Source: Roseovarius sp. (lineage in GTDB: Bacteria > Pseudomonadota > Alphaproteobacteria > Rhodobacterales > Rhodobacteraceae). From it: a stretch of 8,450 bases of DNA. The position numbers and the translations under genes are program-made. This document shows positions 1 to 6,721 of the stretch, in pieces. The notes under the pieces were generated by a model. It ran no database searches, was not told where the DNA came from, and worked only from the letters and a program-made list of their open reading frames with translations. The stretch lies in contig SLDH01000202.1 of NCBI GenBank assembly GCA_007125415.1, positions 1-8,450 on the forward strand, in the 5' to 3' direction. Within the stretch, counting starts at the first letter, position 1. Each line of letters begins with the position of its first letter.

Positions 1-1
1 C

Positions 2-535
2 ATCATGCTCGGCGTATTGGCGCTGATGCCGGTCTGTGTCTACCCGTTCGCCAAGCGGTTTACCTGGTGGCCGCAGGTCTTTCTGGGGCTTGCGTTCAAC
101 TGGGGCGCGCTGCTGGCATGGACGGCCCATTCCGGCAACCTTGGGCTGCCAGCGGTGCTGCTCTATCTGGCGGGCATCGCCTGGACACTGTTTTACGACA
201 CGATCTATGCCCATCAGGATGCCGAGGACGATGCGCTGATCGGGGTGAAATCAACAGCGCTTCTCTTCGGGGCGCGCACGGCGGTCTGGCTGAAACGATT
301 CCTGGTGCTGAGCGTGCTCCTGATGGCCGCAGCGGTGATCCTCGCGGCGAAGGGAGGGCACCCGTTCATGGTGCTAGTCGCCCTGCTGGGGCCATGGGCC
401 ATGGGTGTGCATATGGTCTGGCAGATGGCGCGGTTCGACATGGAAGATGGCCCGGGGCTCTTGCGGCTTTTCCGGTCAAACCGGGATGCGGGCCTCGCCC
501 CTTTGCCGTTTTTCGCCGTCGCGCTGCTGCTGTGA
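2..535 (+). CDS. ubiA: 4-hydroxybenzoate polyprenyltransferase, C-terminal part (5' end outside window)
   Basis: UbiA is an inner-membrane prenyltransferase that attaches the polyprenyl tail to 4-hydroxybenzoate in ubiquinone biosynthesis. The reading frame is open from the left edge, and 177 residues remain before the TGA. Seen: the second Asp-rich motif of the family, DTIYAHQDAEDD at visible residues 66-77, which binds the Mg-diphosphate of the prenyl donor, followed by the conserved IGVKSTALLFG. The YPFAKRFTWWPQ stretch near the start and the RSNRDAGL stretch near the end also match UbiA. Several hydrophobic helices lie between these motifs. The first Asp-rich motif (NDxxDxxxD type) must lie upstream of the window, since UbiA proteins are about 290-320 residues long. 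The ATG at 5 is an internal Met and not a start. No truncation is visible other than the window edge. Confidence 0.95.
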   Translation: MMLGVLALMPVCVYPFAKRFTWWPQVFLGLAFNWGALLAWTAHSGNLGLPAVLLYLAGIAWTLFYDTIYAHQDAEDDALIGVKSTALLFGARTAVWLKRFLVLSVLLMAAAVILAAKGGHPFMVLVALLGPWAMGVHMVWQMARFDMEDGPGLLRLFRSNRDAGLAPLPFFAVALLL

Positions 536-564
536 TTGCACATGCCTTGGTGAGGGCCTAGAAC
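536..564 (+). promoter_or_regulatory. possible sigma-70-like promoter before the OmpA-family gene
   Basis: TTGCAC at 536-541 and TAGAAC at 559-564 are separated by exactly 17 bases in the short ubiA-ompA gap. They match the -35 and -10 consensus at 3 of 6 and 4 of 6 positions. This is a weak candidate. The downstream gene could equally be read through from ubiA, which ends one base before the -35 box. Confidence 0.25.
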
Positions 565-598
565 AGCCGGCAATCAGAAACAAAGGCGGCTTCGTTCA

Positions 599-2503
599 AT
601 GCGTCTCTCCTCGCTTTTCGGTGTTGCGGCGGTCTTTCTCGTTTCAGCAGGCCTTTGCCTTCTGGCGGCGCGATTTGCAGTTATCGCAATCGAGGATCAG
701 TCGCGCAGCGGCGTGCTCAGGGCGCTGGATGAGGAAGGGCTGACCTGGACCGAAGTGGATTCAAGCGGCCTGCAGGTGTTTCTGGCCGGCACCGCGCCCT
801 CCGAGGCGGGCCGCTTCAAGGCATTGTCAATCGCGGGCGGCGTGGTGGATGCCGCGCGGCTGATCGATCAGATGCTGGTGGAGGACAGCGCCGAAATCGC
901 TCCGCCAAGGTTCTCGCTCGAAATCCTGCGTAATGACAGCGGTATCTCGGTCATCGGGCTGATTCCCTCCGCCATGGATCGCGATGCGCTGATCGCCCGT
1001 ATTCAAGCCGGCGTGGACGGTCATGAGGTGGCCGACTTCCTTGAGACAGCCGATTATCCGACGCCCGAGACCTGGGACGCGGCGCTGGACTTTGCCATTT
1101 CCTCGCTCGAAAGGTTGCCGCGCTCGAAGGTTTCGGTGGATTCGCGGCGGGTCGTCGTCAAGGCGATGACGCAGAGCGAGCAGGAGAAGCGCCAGATCGA
1201 GATCGAACTGGCGCGCTCGGTGCCCGATGGGGTGCGGCTCGGCCTCGATATTTCAGCCCCCCGCCCCGTGATCACGCCTTTCACCTTGCGCTATCTGATC
1301 GCGGAGAATGGCGCAGGCCGCTTCGATGCCTGCTCGGCCGATACCGAGGAAGCCCGCGACATGATCCTCCGCGCTGCGGGTGAAGCAGGCCTGAGCGGGA
1401 AAACCGATTGCGTGATCGGGCTCGGTGTGCCCTCTCCGCAATGGGGGCGCGCCGCCGTCGAAGCTATCGCGGCCCTTGCCCGGCTTGGGGAAGGGTCGGT
1501 CACGTTTTCGGATGCCGATATCTCCTTGATTGCCGCCGAAGGGATATCCGAAAGCGAATTCGATCTTGTGGTGGGCGAGTTGGATGCCGCCTTGCCAGAT
1601 GTATTTGCGCTTCATGCGGTGCTGACCCGATCCGAGGACAAGGAGCAGGAAGTTCCCGAATTCATCGCCACTCTGTCACCCGAGGGGCTGATCCAGTTGC
1701 GCGGCCGCGTTGGCAGCGAGATGATGCGCAGCACCGCCGACAGCTTTGCCAAGGCGCGGTTCCGGTCGGATGCGGTCCACACGGCCTTGCGTGTGGTGGA
1801 GGAAGACCTGCCCTCAGATTGGCCTCTGCGCGTTCTTGCGGGGCTGGAGGCGCTTGGCTACCTGTCCAACGGGGCCGCAACGGTCACACCGGACCTGATC
1901 CGCGTCAGCGGCAATACCGGCAGGCAGGATGCACGACAGGAGATCGCGGCTCTGCTGTCGGAAAAGCTGAGCGACGGTGCGAGCTATGAAATTGACGTGA
2001 CCTACCAGAAGGCGCTGGACCCGGTCTCGAGCATGCCAACGCCGGACGAGTGTGAAGCGCTGTTGGCCGAGGTGCAGGTGGATCGCAAGATCAGGTTCGA
2101 GCCGGGCTCATCGACCATCGATGCCGAGGGTGGGGCGATCATGGACGATATCGCGGAGATCATGCGCAAATGTGGTGATCTGCGCCTCGAGATCGGCGGC
2201 CATACCGACAGCCAGGGGCGCGCCGAGATGAATGAGCGCCTGAGCCTCGAAAGGGCCCGCGCCGTTCTGGCCGAGTTGCGTAACCGGCGGGTGCTGACCG
2301 CTTCCGTCACCGTCAAGGGTTACGGCGAAACGCAGCCCATCGCCGACAACAGCACTGAGGAAGGCCGCGAGGCAAACCGCCGGATCGAGTTCAAGCTGAT
2401 CCGTCCCGAGCCCATAGAGGAGATACAAACAACTCTTGAAAGCCTTGAAGAACCGGTAGATGAAGAGGCAGGGGACGAGGGACAGGGCGACAGCGCGGAA
2501 TGA
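599..2503 (+). CDS. OmpA-family peptidoglycan-binding envelope protein with repeated periplasmic modules
   Basis: A 634-residue protein, probably tethered to the cell envelope and bound to peptidoglycan. Seen: an N-terminal hydrophobic stretch (about residues 5-31), which is a signal peptide or an uncleaved anchor. A BON-like segment follows at about 50-95. Three related modules of about 120 residues then start near residues 104, 226 and 353. The C-terminal OmpA domain spans about 495-603. Within it, GGHTDSQGRAEMNERLSLER carries Asp537 and Arg552, at the spacing of the Asp/Arg pair that binds diaminopimelate in other OmpA-like domains; NRRIEF follows at 593-598. The last 30 residues are acidic. 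The start is supported by a purine-rich AAAGGCGG about 9 bases upstream. No beta-barrel domain is apparent, so it is not a classical porin-type OmpA. The exact cellular role is unknown; the repeats are my reading by eye. Confidence 0.9.
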   Translation: MRLSSLFGVAAVFLVSAGLCLLAARFAVIAIEDQSRSGVLRALDEEGLTWTEVDSSGLQVFLAGTAPSEAGRFKALSIAGGVVDAARLIDQMLVEDSAEIAPPRFSLEILRNDSGISVIGLIPSAMDRDALIARIQAGVDGHEVADFLETADYPTPETWDAALDFAISSLERLPRSKVSVDSRRVVVKAMTQSEQEKRQIEIELARSVPDGVRLGLDISAPRPVITPFTLRYLIAENGAGRFDACSADTEEARDMILRAAGEAGLSGKTDCVIGLGVPSPQWGRAAVEAIAALARLGEGSVTFSDADISLIAAEGISESEFDLVVGELDAALPDVFALHAVLTRSEDKEQEVPEFIATLSPEGLIQLRGRVGSEMMRSTADSFAKARFRSDAVHTALRVVEEDLPSDWPLRVLAGLEALGYLSNGAATVTPDLIRVSGNTGRQDARQEIAALLSEKLSDGASYEIDVTYQKALDPVSSMPTPDECEALLAEVQVDRKIRFEPGSSTIDAEGGAIMDDIAEIMRKCGDLRLEIGGHTDSQGRAEMNERLSLERARAVLAELRNRRVLTASVTVKGYGETQPIADNSTEEGREANRRIEFKLIRPEPIEEIQTTLESLEEPVDEEAGDEGQGDSAE

Positions 2504-2826
2504 ACAGAACCGAGTTTATCATAGCGACAGCCGTCGTTCTGTTCGTGGCGTTCTGCCTCGGTTGGTTTGCCAACTGGCTGGTGCATCGCTTCATCCGGGT
2601 CAGCAGTTCGGATGTCGGCGAATTGGAGCGCATGGCACAGGAATTGCACGAGGCCGAGGAAACCCGCGATCAGGCGATCACCTATCTGCAACAGCGCGAA
2701 GCGGAGCTGACCAATCAACTCAGTCAGACCGAGGCCGAACTGGCAGCGACAATGGAAGGCCTGCGCGAAGCGCGTTTCGAGGCCGAACAGATCCGCGCCG
2801 AGCTCGAGCGGCGTCAGACGGTCTGA
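2500..2826 (+). CDS. single-pass membrane protein with a long coiled coil, function unknown
   Basis: This 108-residue protein is not recognised as a named family. Seen: a transmembrane helix at about residues 6-27, then a charged stretch from about 40 to the end, rich in Glu, Gln, Ala and Arg with heptad-like spacing of Leu/Ala/Met. This suggests a continuous coiled coil. No catalytic motif is visible. Its ATG overlaps the stop of the upstream OmpA-family gene (ATGA at 2500-2503), so the two are probably translationally coupled and may act together. The orientation in the membrane is not certain: Arg3 and His29/Arg30/Arg33 flank the helix on both sides. Inferred role: a structural or scaffolding partner of the OmpA-like protein. 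A stem-loop begins directly after its stop codon. Confidence 0.8.
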   Translation: MNRTEFIIATAVVLFVAFCLGWFANWLVHRFIRVSSSDVGELERMAQELHEAEETRDQAITYLQQREAELTNQLSQTEAELAATMEGLREARFEAEQIRAELERRQTV

Positions 2827-2850
2827 CAGGGGGCTGAAAAGCCCACCCTG
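2827..2850 (+). terminator. stem-loop directly after the stop of the coiled-coil gene
   Basis: GGGCT (2831-2835) pairs with AGCCC (2840-2844) around a GAAA tetraloop. The stem continues with CAGG (2827-2830) against CCTG (2847-2850) after a two-base bulge. The 9-bp GC-rich hairpin with a stable tetraloop sits immediately after the TGA. No T-run follows, so if it terminates transcription it is not a textbook intrinsic terminator; it may instead protect the 3' end of the mRNA. Confidence 0.45.
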
Positions 2851-2855
2851 CGTCT

Positions 2856-2884
2856 GTCGCGAAGCTGTTTCGCGGGATCGCGAC
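2856..2884. repeat. inverted-repeat cluster with two TCGCGA palindromes in the convergent gap
   Basis: GTCGCG (2856-2861) is complementary to CGCGAC (2879-2884). Nested inside, CGCGAA (2858-2863) is complementary to TTCGCG (2869-2874) around a 5-base loop, so two mutually exclusive hairpins are possible. TCGCGA occurs at 2857-2862 and 2878-2883, 21 bases apart. The element lies between converging genes and could act as a bidirectional 3'-end structure. It could also be chance in GC-rich DNA. Confidence 0.35.
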
Positions 2885-2938
2885 GAAAGGTTGTCTCTTC
2901 CCGTTCATGGCGACCAGCCCGGGGCAGGGCCCGGCCTC

Positions 2939-2954
2939 CCGGCAACCGTGCCGG
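2939..2954 (-). terminator. possible 3' hairpin of the minus-strand catabolic operon
   Basis: CCGGCA (2939-2944) and TGCCGG (2949-2954) form a perfect 6-bp stem with a 4-base loop, about 47 bases beyond the otnI stop on the minus strand. No T-run follows on that strand; the sequence beyond is GC-rich and has further self-complementary CCGGG/CCCGG pairs. The rest of the 2827-3000 gap shows no gene, tRNA-like or mobile-element signature. Confidence 0.3.
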
Positions 2955-3000
2955 CCACCGCGGACGCAAGGACAAAAGACAGGTGCGACGCGAACGAATG

Positions 3001-3774
3001 TCAGCGGTTGCGCAACCCCGCGCGCCAGGACAACCCGGCCTCGACCGAACTGCGCGGGTGGTATTCGCAGCCGAAAGGGCCCTGATATCCTGCTCTTTGC
3101 ATGTGCCCGATCACCGAAGCCGGGTCGAGGTCATCTTCGGTGCCGGGTTCATGCCTGTCGGGAACCGACGCGATCTGGACATGGCCGATTCGCGCTGCGT
3201 GTTGGTCAAAAGCCGCTTGGATCTCTCCCCCTTCCATGGCGATATGAAAGCAATCGAACAGGATTTTCAGCCGCGCATGGCTGATCTCATCAATCAGTGC
3301 GGCAGCCTCGGAGATGTCGTGCAGGAAATAGTCCGGTATCGCGGCACGGCTGATCGGCTCGATCAGGATGGTACGGTCGCCCGCGTCGAGCGCATGGCGC
3401 AGCACCCGCGTATAGGCCGCACGGTCCGCATCTGCGCTCGTACGACCTGCCAGCACATGCACAGCGCCTGCGCCAAGAGCCTCTGCTACCCTCAAAGCTT
3501 CATCCACATCGCGGCGGGCCTGATCCTCGTGACCCGGCAAGGCCGCGCACCCTGCCGTTGCGCCCATTCGCACATTCAGTCCACAGACGGGCAACCCGGT
3601 CTCGGCCAGGATATCGCGGATCTGTGTCAGATCGCTGCCCTGCGCCTCGTCATGGAACTCGACTGCATCGAACCCTGCTGCTGCGGCGGCGCGGATACGG
3701 TCGGTGAAAGGCAGTTCCCTCCATAAAAATCCGGTATTGGCCGAAAACTGCGCTTGTGAGACCATTTCCATCAT
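3001..3774 (-). CDS. otnI: 2-oxo-tetronate isomerase (hydroxypyruvate isomerase family)
   Basis: Predicted to convert 2-oxo-tetronate to 3-oxo-tetronate in the cytoplasm. It is a 257-residue TIM-barrel protein of the Hyi/OtnI family, at the usual length. Seen: FSANTGFLWRELPF at the N terminus (residues 10-23) and the four metal-ligand positions of the family: Glu139 in ILIEP, Asp174 in LFDCFH, Gln200 in GHVQIAS and Glu237 in GCEYHP. The start is ambiguous: residues 1, 2 and 4 are all Met and there is no strong ribosome-binding site. The first ATG overlaps the otnC stop (ATGA), which favours coupled initiation there. Family members were long called hydroxypyruvate isomerases. Adjacency to otnK, otnC and ltnD is the reason for choosing the tetronate function. 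It is the last gene of the operon. Confidence 0.9.
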   Translation of the reverse strand: MMEMVSQAQFSANTGFLWRELPFTDRIRAAAAAGFDAVEFHDEAQGSDLTQIRDILAETGLPVCGLNVRMGATAGCAALPGHEDQARRDVDEALRVAEALGAGAVHVLAGRTSADADRAAYTRVLRHALDAGDRTILIEPISRAAIPDYFLHDISEAAALIDEISHARLKILFDCFHIAMEGGEIQAAFDQHAARIGHVQIASVPDRHEPGTEDDLDPASVIGHMQRAGYQGPFGCEYHPRSSVEAGLSWRAGLRNR

Positions 3775-4424
3775 GTAGTCCAGTCCACGTCGAATTTCTG
3801 CACGAGGGCGGCCACTTCGTCATCGCTGAGTCGACGCCGCCCCATGCCATGCGTCAGGATCATTAACTTCGCCGTTTCCTCGAACTCTTCCATGGCATCA
3901 ATGGCAGTTTTCAGGCTTGTGCCTGCCACGACCGGTCCGTGATTGGCCAGCAGTACGGCCGTGCGTGCTCCGCGCAGCGCGCGCACGGCTTCGCCCATTG
4001 CGGCGTCACCGGGCAGGAAGAAGGGTAGCAACGCCACCTTGCCCAGCCGCATGATCGCATAGGGCGTGATCGGGGTCAGGACGTTATCCGGGTCAAGCCC
4101 GTCCAGAATGGACAGTGCCGTGGCATAGGTGGAATGCAGATGCACGACAGCACCGGTATCGGGTCGCGTGGCGTAGAACGCCTCATGCAGGAGCCATTCC
4201 TTGCTCGGGGCGGGACCATCGAGAATGGATCCATCCGGCGCCAGAACCGAGATCATCGCCGGGGCCAGCGCGCCAAGCGATGCGCCGGTCGGGGTGACCA
4301 GAAATCGCCCATCCGGCAAGCGGGCAGAAATATTGCCGCTGCTGCCGCACGTGAACCCGCGCTGAAATAGCGAGGCTGCTTGCTGGCAGAGATCTCGAGC
4401 CAGACGGGTCTCTTCATCCGTCAT
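3771..4424 (-). CDS. otnC: 3-oxo-tetronate 4-phosphate decarboxylase (class II aldolase/adducin family)
   Basis: Predicted to decarboxylate 3-oxo-tetronate 4-phosphate to dihydroxyacetone phosphate and CO2, the last step of the pathway. It is 217 residues, typical for OtnC and for fuculose-phosphate-aldolase-like proteins. Seen: GSSGNIS at residues 27-33 (phosphate-binding loop), SKEW at 74-77 with the likely catalytic Glu76, HLHS with zinc ligands His95 and His97, and NHGP with the third zinc ligand His162. It overlaps otnK by 11 bases and otnI by 4. A GGAG lies about 10 bases upstream of the ATG, inside the otnK 3' end. Sequence alone would also allow a generic aldolase or epimerase of this family; the neighbours decide the call. 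Confidence 0.9.
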   Translation of the reverse strand: MTDEETRLARDLCQQAASLFQRGFTCGSSGNISARLPDGRFLVTPTGASLGALAPAMISVLAPDGSILDGPAPSKEWLLHEAFYATRPDTGAVVHLHSTYATALSILDGLDPDNVLTPITPYAIMRLGKVALLPFFLPGDAAMGEAVRALRGARTAVLLANHGPVVAGTSLKTAIDAMEEFEETAKLMILTHGMGRRRLSDDEVAALVQKFDVDWTT

Positions 4425-5661
4425 GAGCGAGCTTCTCCGCGGCTTTCATGAAAAAATCCTCGGCACCGAAATTCCCCGACTTCAGCGCCAGCATCAGACC
4501 ACGCCCCCCGGCGCGCAAGGCTGGCACGCCCGGATCGATGGGGGGGCCGATTTCCAGCGCCTCGATTCCCAGCGCGCTCACGACAGCGCCCGATGTTTCG
4601 CCACCCGCGCTGATCAGACGGCCGACACCGCGTGTCACGGCCCGTCGGGCGAGGGTGCCGAAGGCCTTCTCGATGGCAGACGCCATATGTTCGGCCCCAT
4701 AGCGCTCCTGCCAAAGCGCCACCTGCGCCGGGTCGTCGCTGGAATGGATCAGGGGCAGACCGGGCGCGGCCAGCGCCCAGTCGACCAACGCATCCAGATC
4801 AAGCCGCCCGTCGAGCAGCGCAGCAATGTCAAGCTGCTGCTGGCTGCCCCCGGCGCGGGCATGAGCGGCGATCTGCCCGCGCGTGGCGCGCGAACACGAG
4901 CCCGACAGGCATAGCGCGGGACGTCCGCTTTCACCTTGCCAGCGCGGGCTGGCCTGCGCGCTGAAGCCATGCAAGGCGGGCAGGCCAAGGGCAATCCCCG
5001 ACCCGCCCGTGACCAGCGTGGCCTCGGTGCACACCTCGGCAAGCGCAACCAGATCGACATCCTCTATCGCGTCACATACGACCAGCGGCCGGCCCTCGGC
5101 AAGCTCGCGGCCCAGCCGCGCCCGCCCTCCGCCCGCGCGCAGATCCGACAGGGGCAGATGGCCCACGCCATGCCGGGTCTGATAGCCAAGCCAGCGGCGA
5201 ATATCGGGGTCGGTCATCGGCGTCAGCGGATGATTCTGCATACCGCTTTCGTTCAGTAGCCGGTCATTCACGAAGAGATGACCCATGAAGAGCAGCCGCC
5301 CGGTTGCCGGAAAGGCCGGGCAGATGATCACTGCCCCCGTATCGCCCAGATCAGCGCGCAGCGCATCGATCACCGGGCCGATATTGCCTTCTTTCGTTGA
5401 ATCGAAGGTTGAGCAATATTTGAAAATGATCTGATGCACACCCTGATCACGTAACCACCGCAGGGCGGCGCGCGCCTTGGCCACAGCGTCAGCCACCGGT
5501 GCCGAGCGGATTTTGAGCGCGATGATGCCGGCATCGACGTTCTGCTCGGCCTTGCTGGAAGGAATGCCCGTGTATTGCACCACGCGCATCCCGCCCGCCG
5601 AGAGTGTCAGGCCCAGATCGGACGAGCCTGTGAAATCATCACCGATAGCTCCAATGATCAT
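4414..5661 (-). CDS. otnK: 3-oxo-tetronate kinase (DUF1537 four-carbon acid sugar kinase family)
   Basis: Predicted to phosphorylate 3-oxo-tetronate at O4 with ATP, making the substrate of OtnC. It is 415 residues, normal for the family. N-terminal acid-sugar-binding domain: GDDFTGSSDL (residues 7-16), KYCSTFDSTKEGNIGP (81-96), CPAFPATGR (114-122) and MQNHPLTPMTD (141-151). C-terminal nucleotide-binding domain: LSGSCSRATRGQI (252-264), SAGGETSGAV (351-360) and LALKSGNFGAEDFF (391-404). The ATG overlaps the ltnD stop by 4 bases and has AGGAG at 5669-5673, 7 bases upstream. DUF1537 also contains D-threonate kinase (DtnK) and related kinases. The otnC and otnI neighbours, and the absence of a pdxA2-like gene in the window, favour OtnK. 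Confidence 0.93.
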   Translation of the reverse strand: MIIGAIGDDFTGSSDLGLTLSAGGMRVVQYTGIPSSKAEQNVDAGIIALKIRSAPVADAVAKARAALRWLRDQGVHQIIFKYCSTFDSTKEGNIGPVIDALRADLGDTGAVIICPAFPATGRLLFMGHLFVNDRLLNESGMQNHPLTPMTDPDIRRWLGYQTRHGVGHLPLSDLRAGGGRARLGRELAEGRPLVVCDAIEDVDLVALAEVCTEATLVTGGSGIALGLPALHGFSAQASPRWQGESGRPALCLSGSCSRATRGQIAAHARAGGSQQQLDIAALLDGRLDLDALVDWALAAPGLPLIHSSDDPAQVALWQERYGAEHMASAIEKAFGTLARRAVTRGVGRLISAGGETSGAVVSALGIEALEIGPPIDPGVPALRAGGRGLMLALKSGNFGAEDFFMKAAEKLAHDG

Positions 5662-6572
5662 TGCCCGTCTCCTGGCAGTTGCAATCCGGCATTGCGCGCA
5701 TAGACCTTTGCCACGGCGGCATCGTCCTCGCCGCCCAACCCGGAGCCGGATGCTGCGAGGAATTGCTGCAGGGCGGCCGCCGTCAGCGGTGCGGGAAACC
5801 TTGCTGCACGCGCGGCATCCAGCACGATACCCAGATCCTTTGGCCAGATATCGACGGCCGAGGCCGGGTGGTAATCTCCACCAACCACATGAGGCGCGCG
5901 GTTTTCAAACGCCCATGAGGTGCCGGCGCAGCGTGTGATGACCTCATGACAGCGCGCGGGGTCGATGCCTTGCGACAAGGCGAAGGTGATCGCTTCGGCC
6001 ATGGCCGAGATATGGATGCCGACCAGCATCTGGTTGACCGCCTTCATCGCCGAACCCCGACCGGGCTCGCGCCCCATGTCAAAGACGACCTCCGCCATGG
6101 CGTCCAGCGCCGGATGCGCACCGCCAAAGGCCTGTACCTTGCCCGCGGCCATGATCGACAGCTTGCCCGCAGCAGCCTTGCCGGCACCGCCCGAAATCGG
6201 CGCATCCAGATAATGCAGCCCTGCCTTTGCGGCCCTGGCGTGAAGCCGCCGCGCATCCTCGGGCGCAATGGTCGCACAGGAAATGATGGTGGCACCGGGC
6301 CGCATCAGTCCGACAAGGCCGGGCCGGTCAGGTTGGCCCAGCAGAACGGTCGCGGTCTGTGCGGCGTTCAGAACCGCGATCACGGCGCAATCCATCTCGG
6401 CAGCAAGGTGTTCGATGTCGCCGCTGCGCGCGCCGTCGGCCACGATCCGCGCGACCGGCTCGGCGGCGATATCAAAGGCCAGAACATCATGCCCGGCGCG
6501 CAGCAGGGATTGTGCCATCCCATATCCCATGGACCCAAGGCCGATGATCCCGGTGCGAGGGCGGGAGTTCAT
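5658..6572 (-). CDS. ltnD: L-threonate dehydrogenase (3-hydroxyisobutyrate dehydrogenase family)
   Basis: Predicted to oxidise L-threonate at C2 to 2-oxo-tetronate with NAD+. It is 304 residues from the chosen start. Seen: Rossmann loop GLGSMG (11-16), Asp34 at the end of the second strand (favouring NAD+ over NADP+), substrate-binding DAPISGG (123-129), catalytic Lys177 in KAVNQ, and SAVDIWPKDLGIV (238-250), the form of the KDL motif I associate with LtnD. The start at 6572 is chosen over the ATG at 6608 because an AGGAGG lies 7 bases upstream and homology begins right after it. The stop overlaps otnK (ATGA). Other family members act on tartronate semialdehyde or 3-hydroxyisobutyrate; the otnK-otnC-otnI context points to a tetronate, with the stereoisomer not provable from sequence. 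Confidence 0.88.
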   Translation of the reverse strand: MNSRPRTGIIGLGSMGYGMAQSLLRAGHDVLAFDIAAEPVARIVADGARSGDIEHLAAEMDCAVIAVLNAAQTATVLLGQPDRPGLVGLMRPGATIISCATIAPEDARRLHARAAKAGLHYLDAPISGGAGKAAAGKLSIMAAGKVQAFGGAHPALDAMAEVVFDMGREPGRGSAMKAVNQMLVGIHISAMAEAITFALSQGIDPARCHEVITRCAGTSWAFENRAPHVVGGDYHPASAVDIWPKDLGIVLDAARAARFPAPLTAAALQQFLAASGSGLGGEDDAAVAKVYARNAGLQLPGDGQ

Positions 6573-6721
6573 GATTCTGCCTCCTTCATCGGGTCGGCTG
6601 CGGTGCATTGGCTGTCCTGCGGGCGCAGGCTCGGCTCTCTTTCGTGCGGCGATCTGATCAAGGGCTCCAGTTCATCTCGAATGGCCATCTTTGCGGCGGT
6701 AAACGCAGGTTCACCTTTCAT
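6569..6721 (-). CDS. possible 50-residue small protein between the SDR and ltnD
   Basis: This ORF is probably missed by standard gene callers. Its ATG (6719-6721) overlaps the SDR stop as ATGA, and its TGA (6569-6571) overlaps the ltnD ATG as ATGA, so it exactly fills the only apparent gap in the operon. The product begins [20 protein letters not shown], which could form one amphipathic helix; the remainder is polar and Pro-rich with one Cys (residue 39) and looks disordered. I recognise no family. Points against it: no clear ribosome-binding site, two AGA codons, and a GC3 of about 64% by hand count (32 of 50 codons), so coding character is not compelling. A small hairpin (CCTGC/GCAGG, 6616-6629) also lies here. 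The stretch may instead be an intercistronic leader for ltnD. Confidence 0.4.
   Translation of the reverse strand: MKGEPAFTAAKMAIRDELEPLIRSPHEREPSLRPQDSQCTAADPMKEAES
6580..6585 (-). promoter_or_regulatory. strong ribosome-binding site that fixes the ltnD start
   Basis: A perfect AGGAGG on the minus strand, 7 bases before the ATG at 6570-6572. It lies inside the last codons of the small ORF at 6569-6721. It is the best Shine-Dalgarno sequence I see in the operon, and suggests that ltnD and the downstream otn genes can be translated well independently of the upstream genes. Confidence 0.8.

Noticed and set aside
2983..3726. Long plus-strand open frame opposite otnI
   Set aside because: It is antisense to a well-supported isomerase, is rich in Arg, Cys and His, and has no recognisable motif; typical of the opposite strand in GC-rich coding DNA.
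3001..3774. Hydroxypyruvate isomerase of the glyoxylate pathway as the role of the last gene
   Set aside because: The fold is shared, but no glyoxylate carboligase or tartronate semialdehyde reductase partner is present, whereas otnK and otnC adjoin it directly.
6573..6608. Earlier ATG for ltnD at 6608, adding 12 residues
   Set aside because: The added residues do not resemble the family N terminus and the perfect AGGAGG lies just before the later ATG at 6572.
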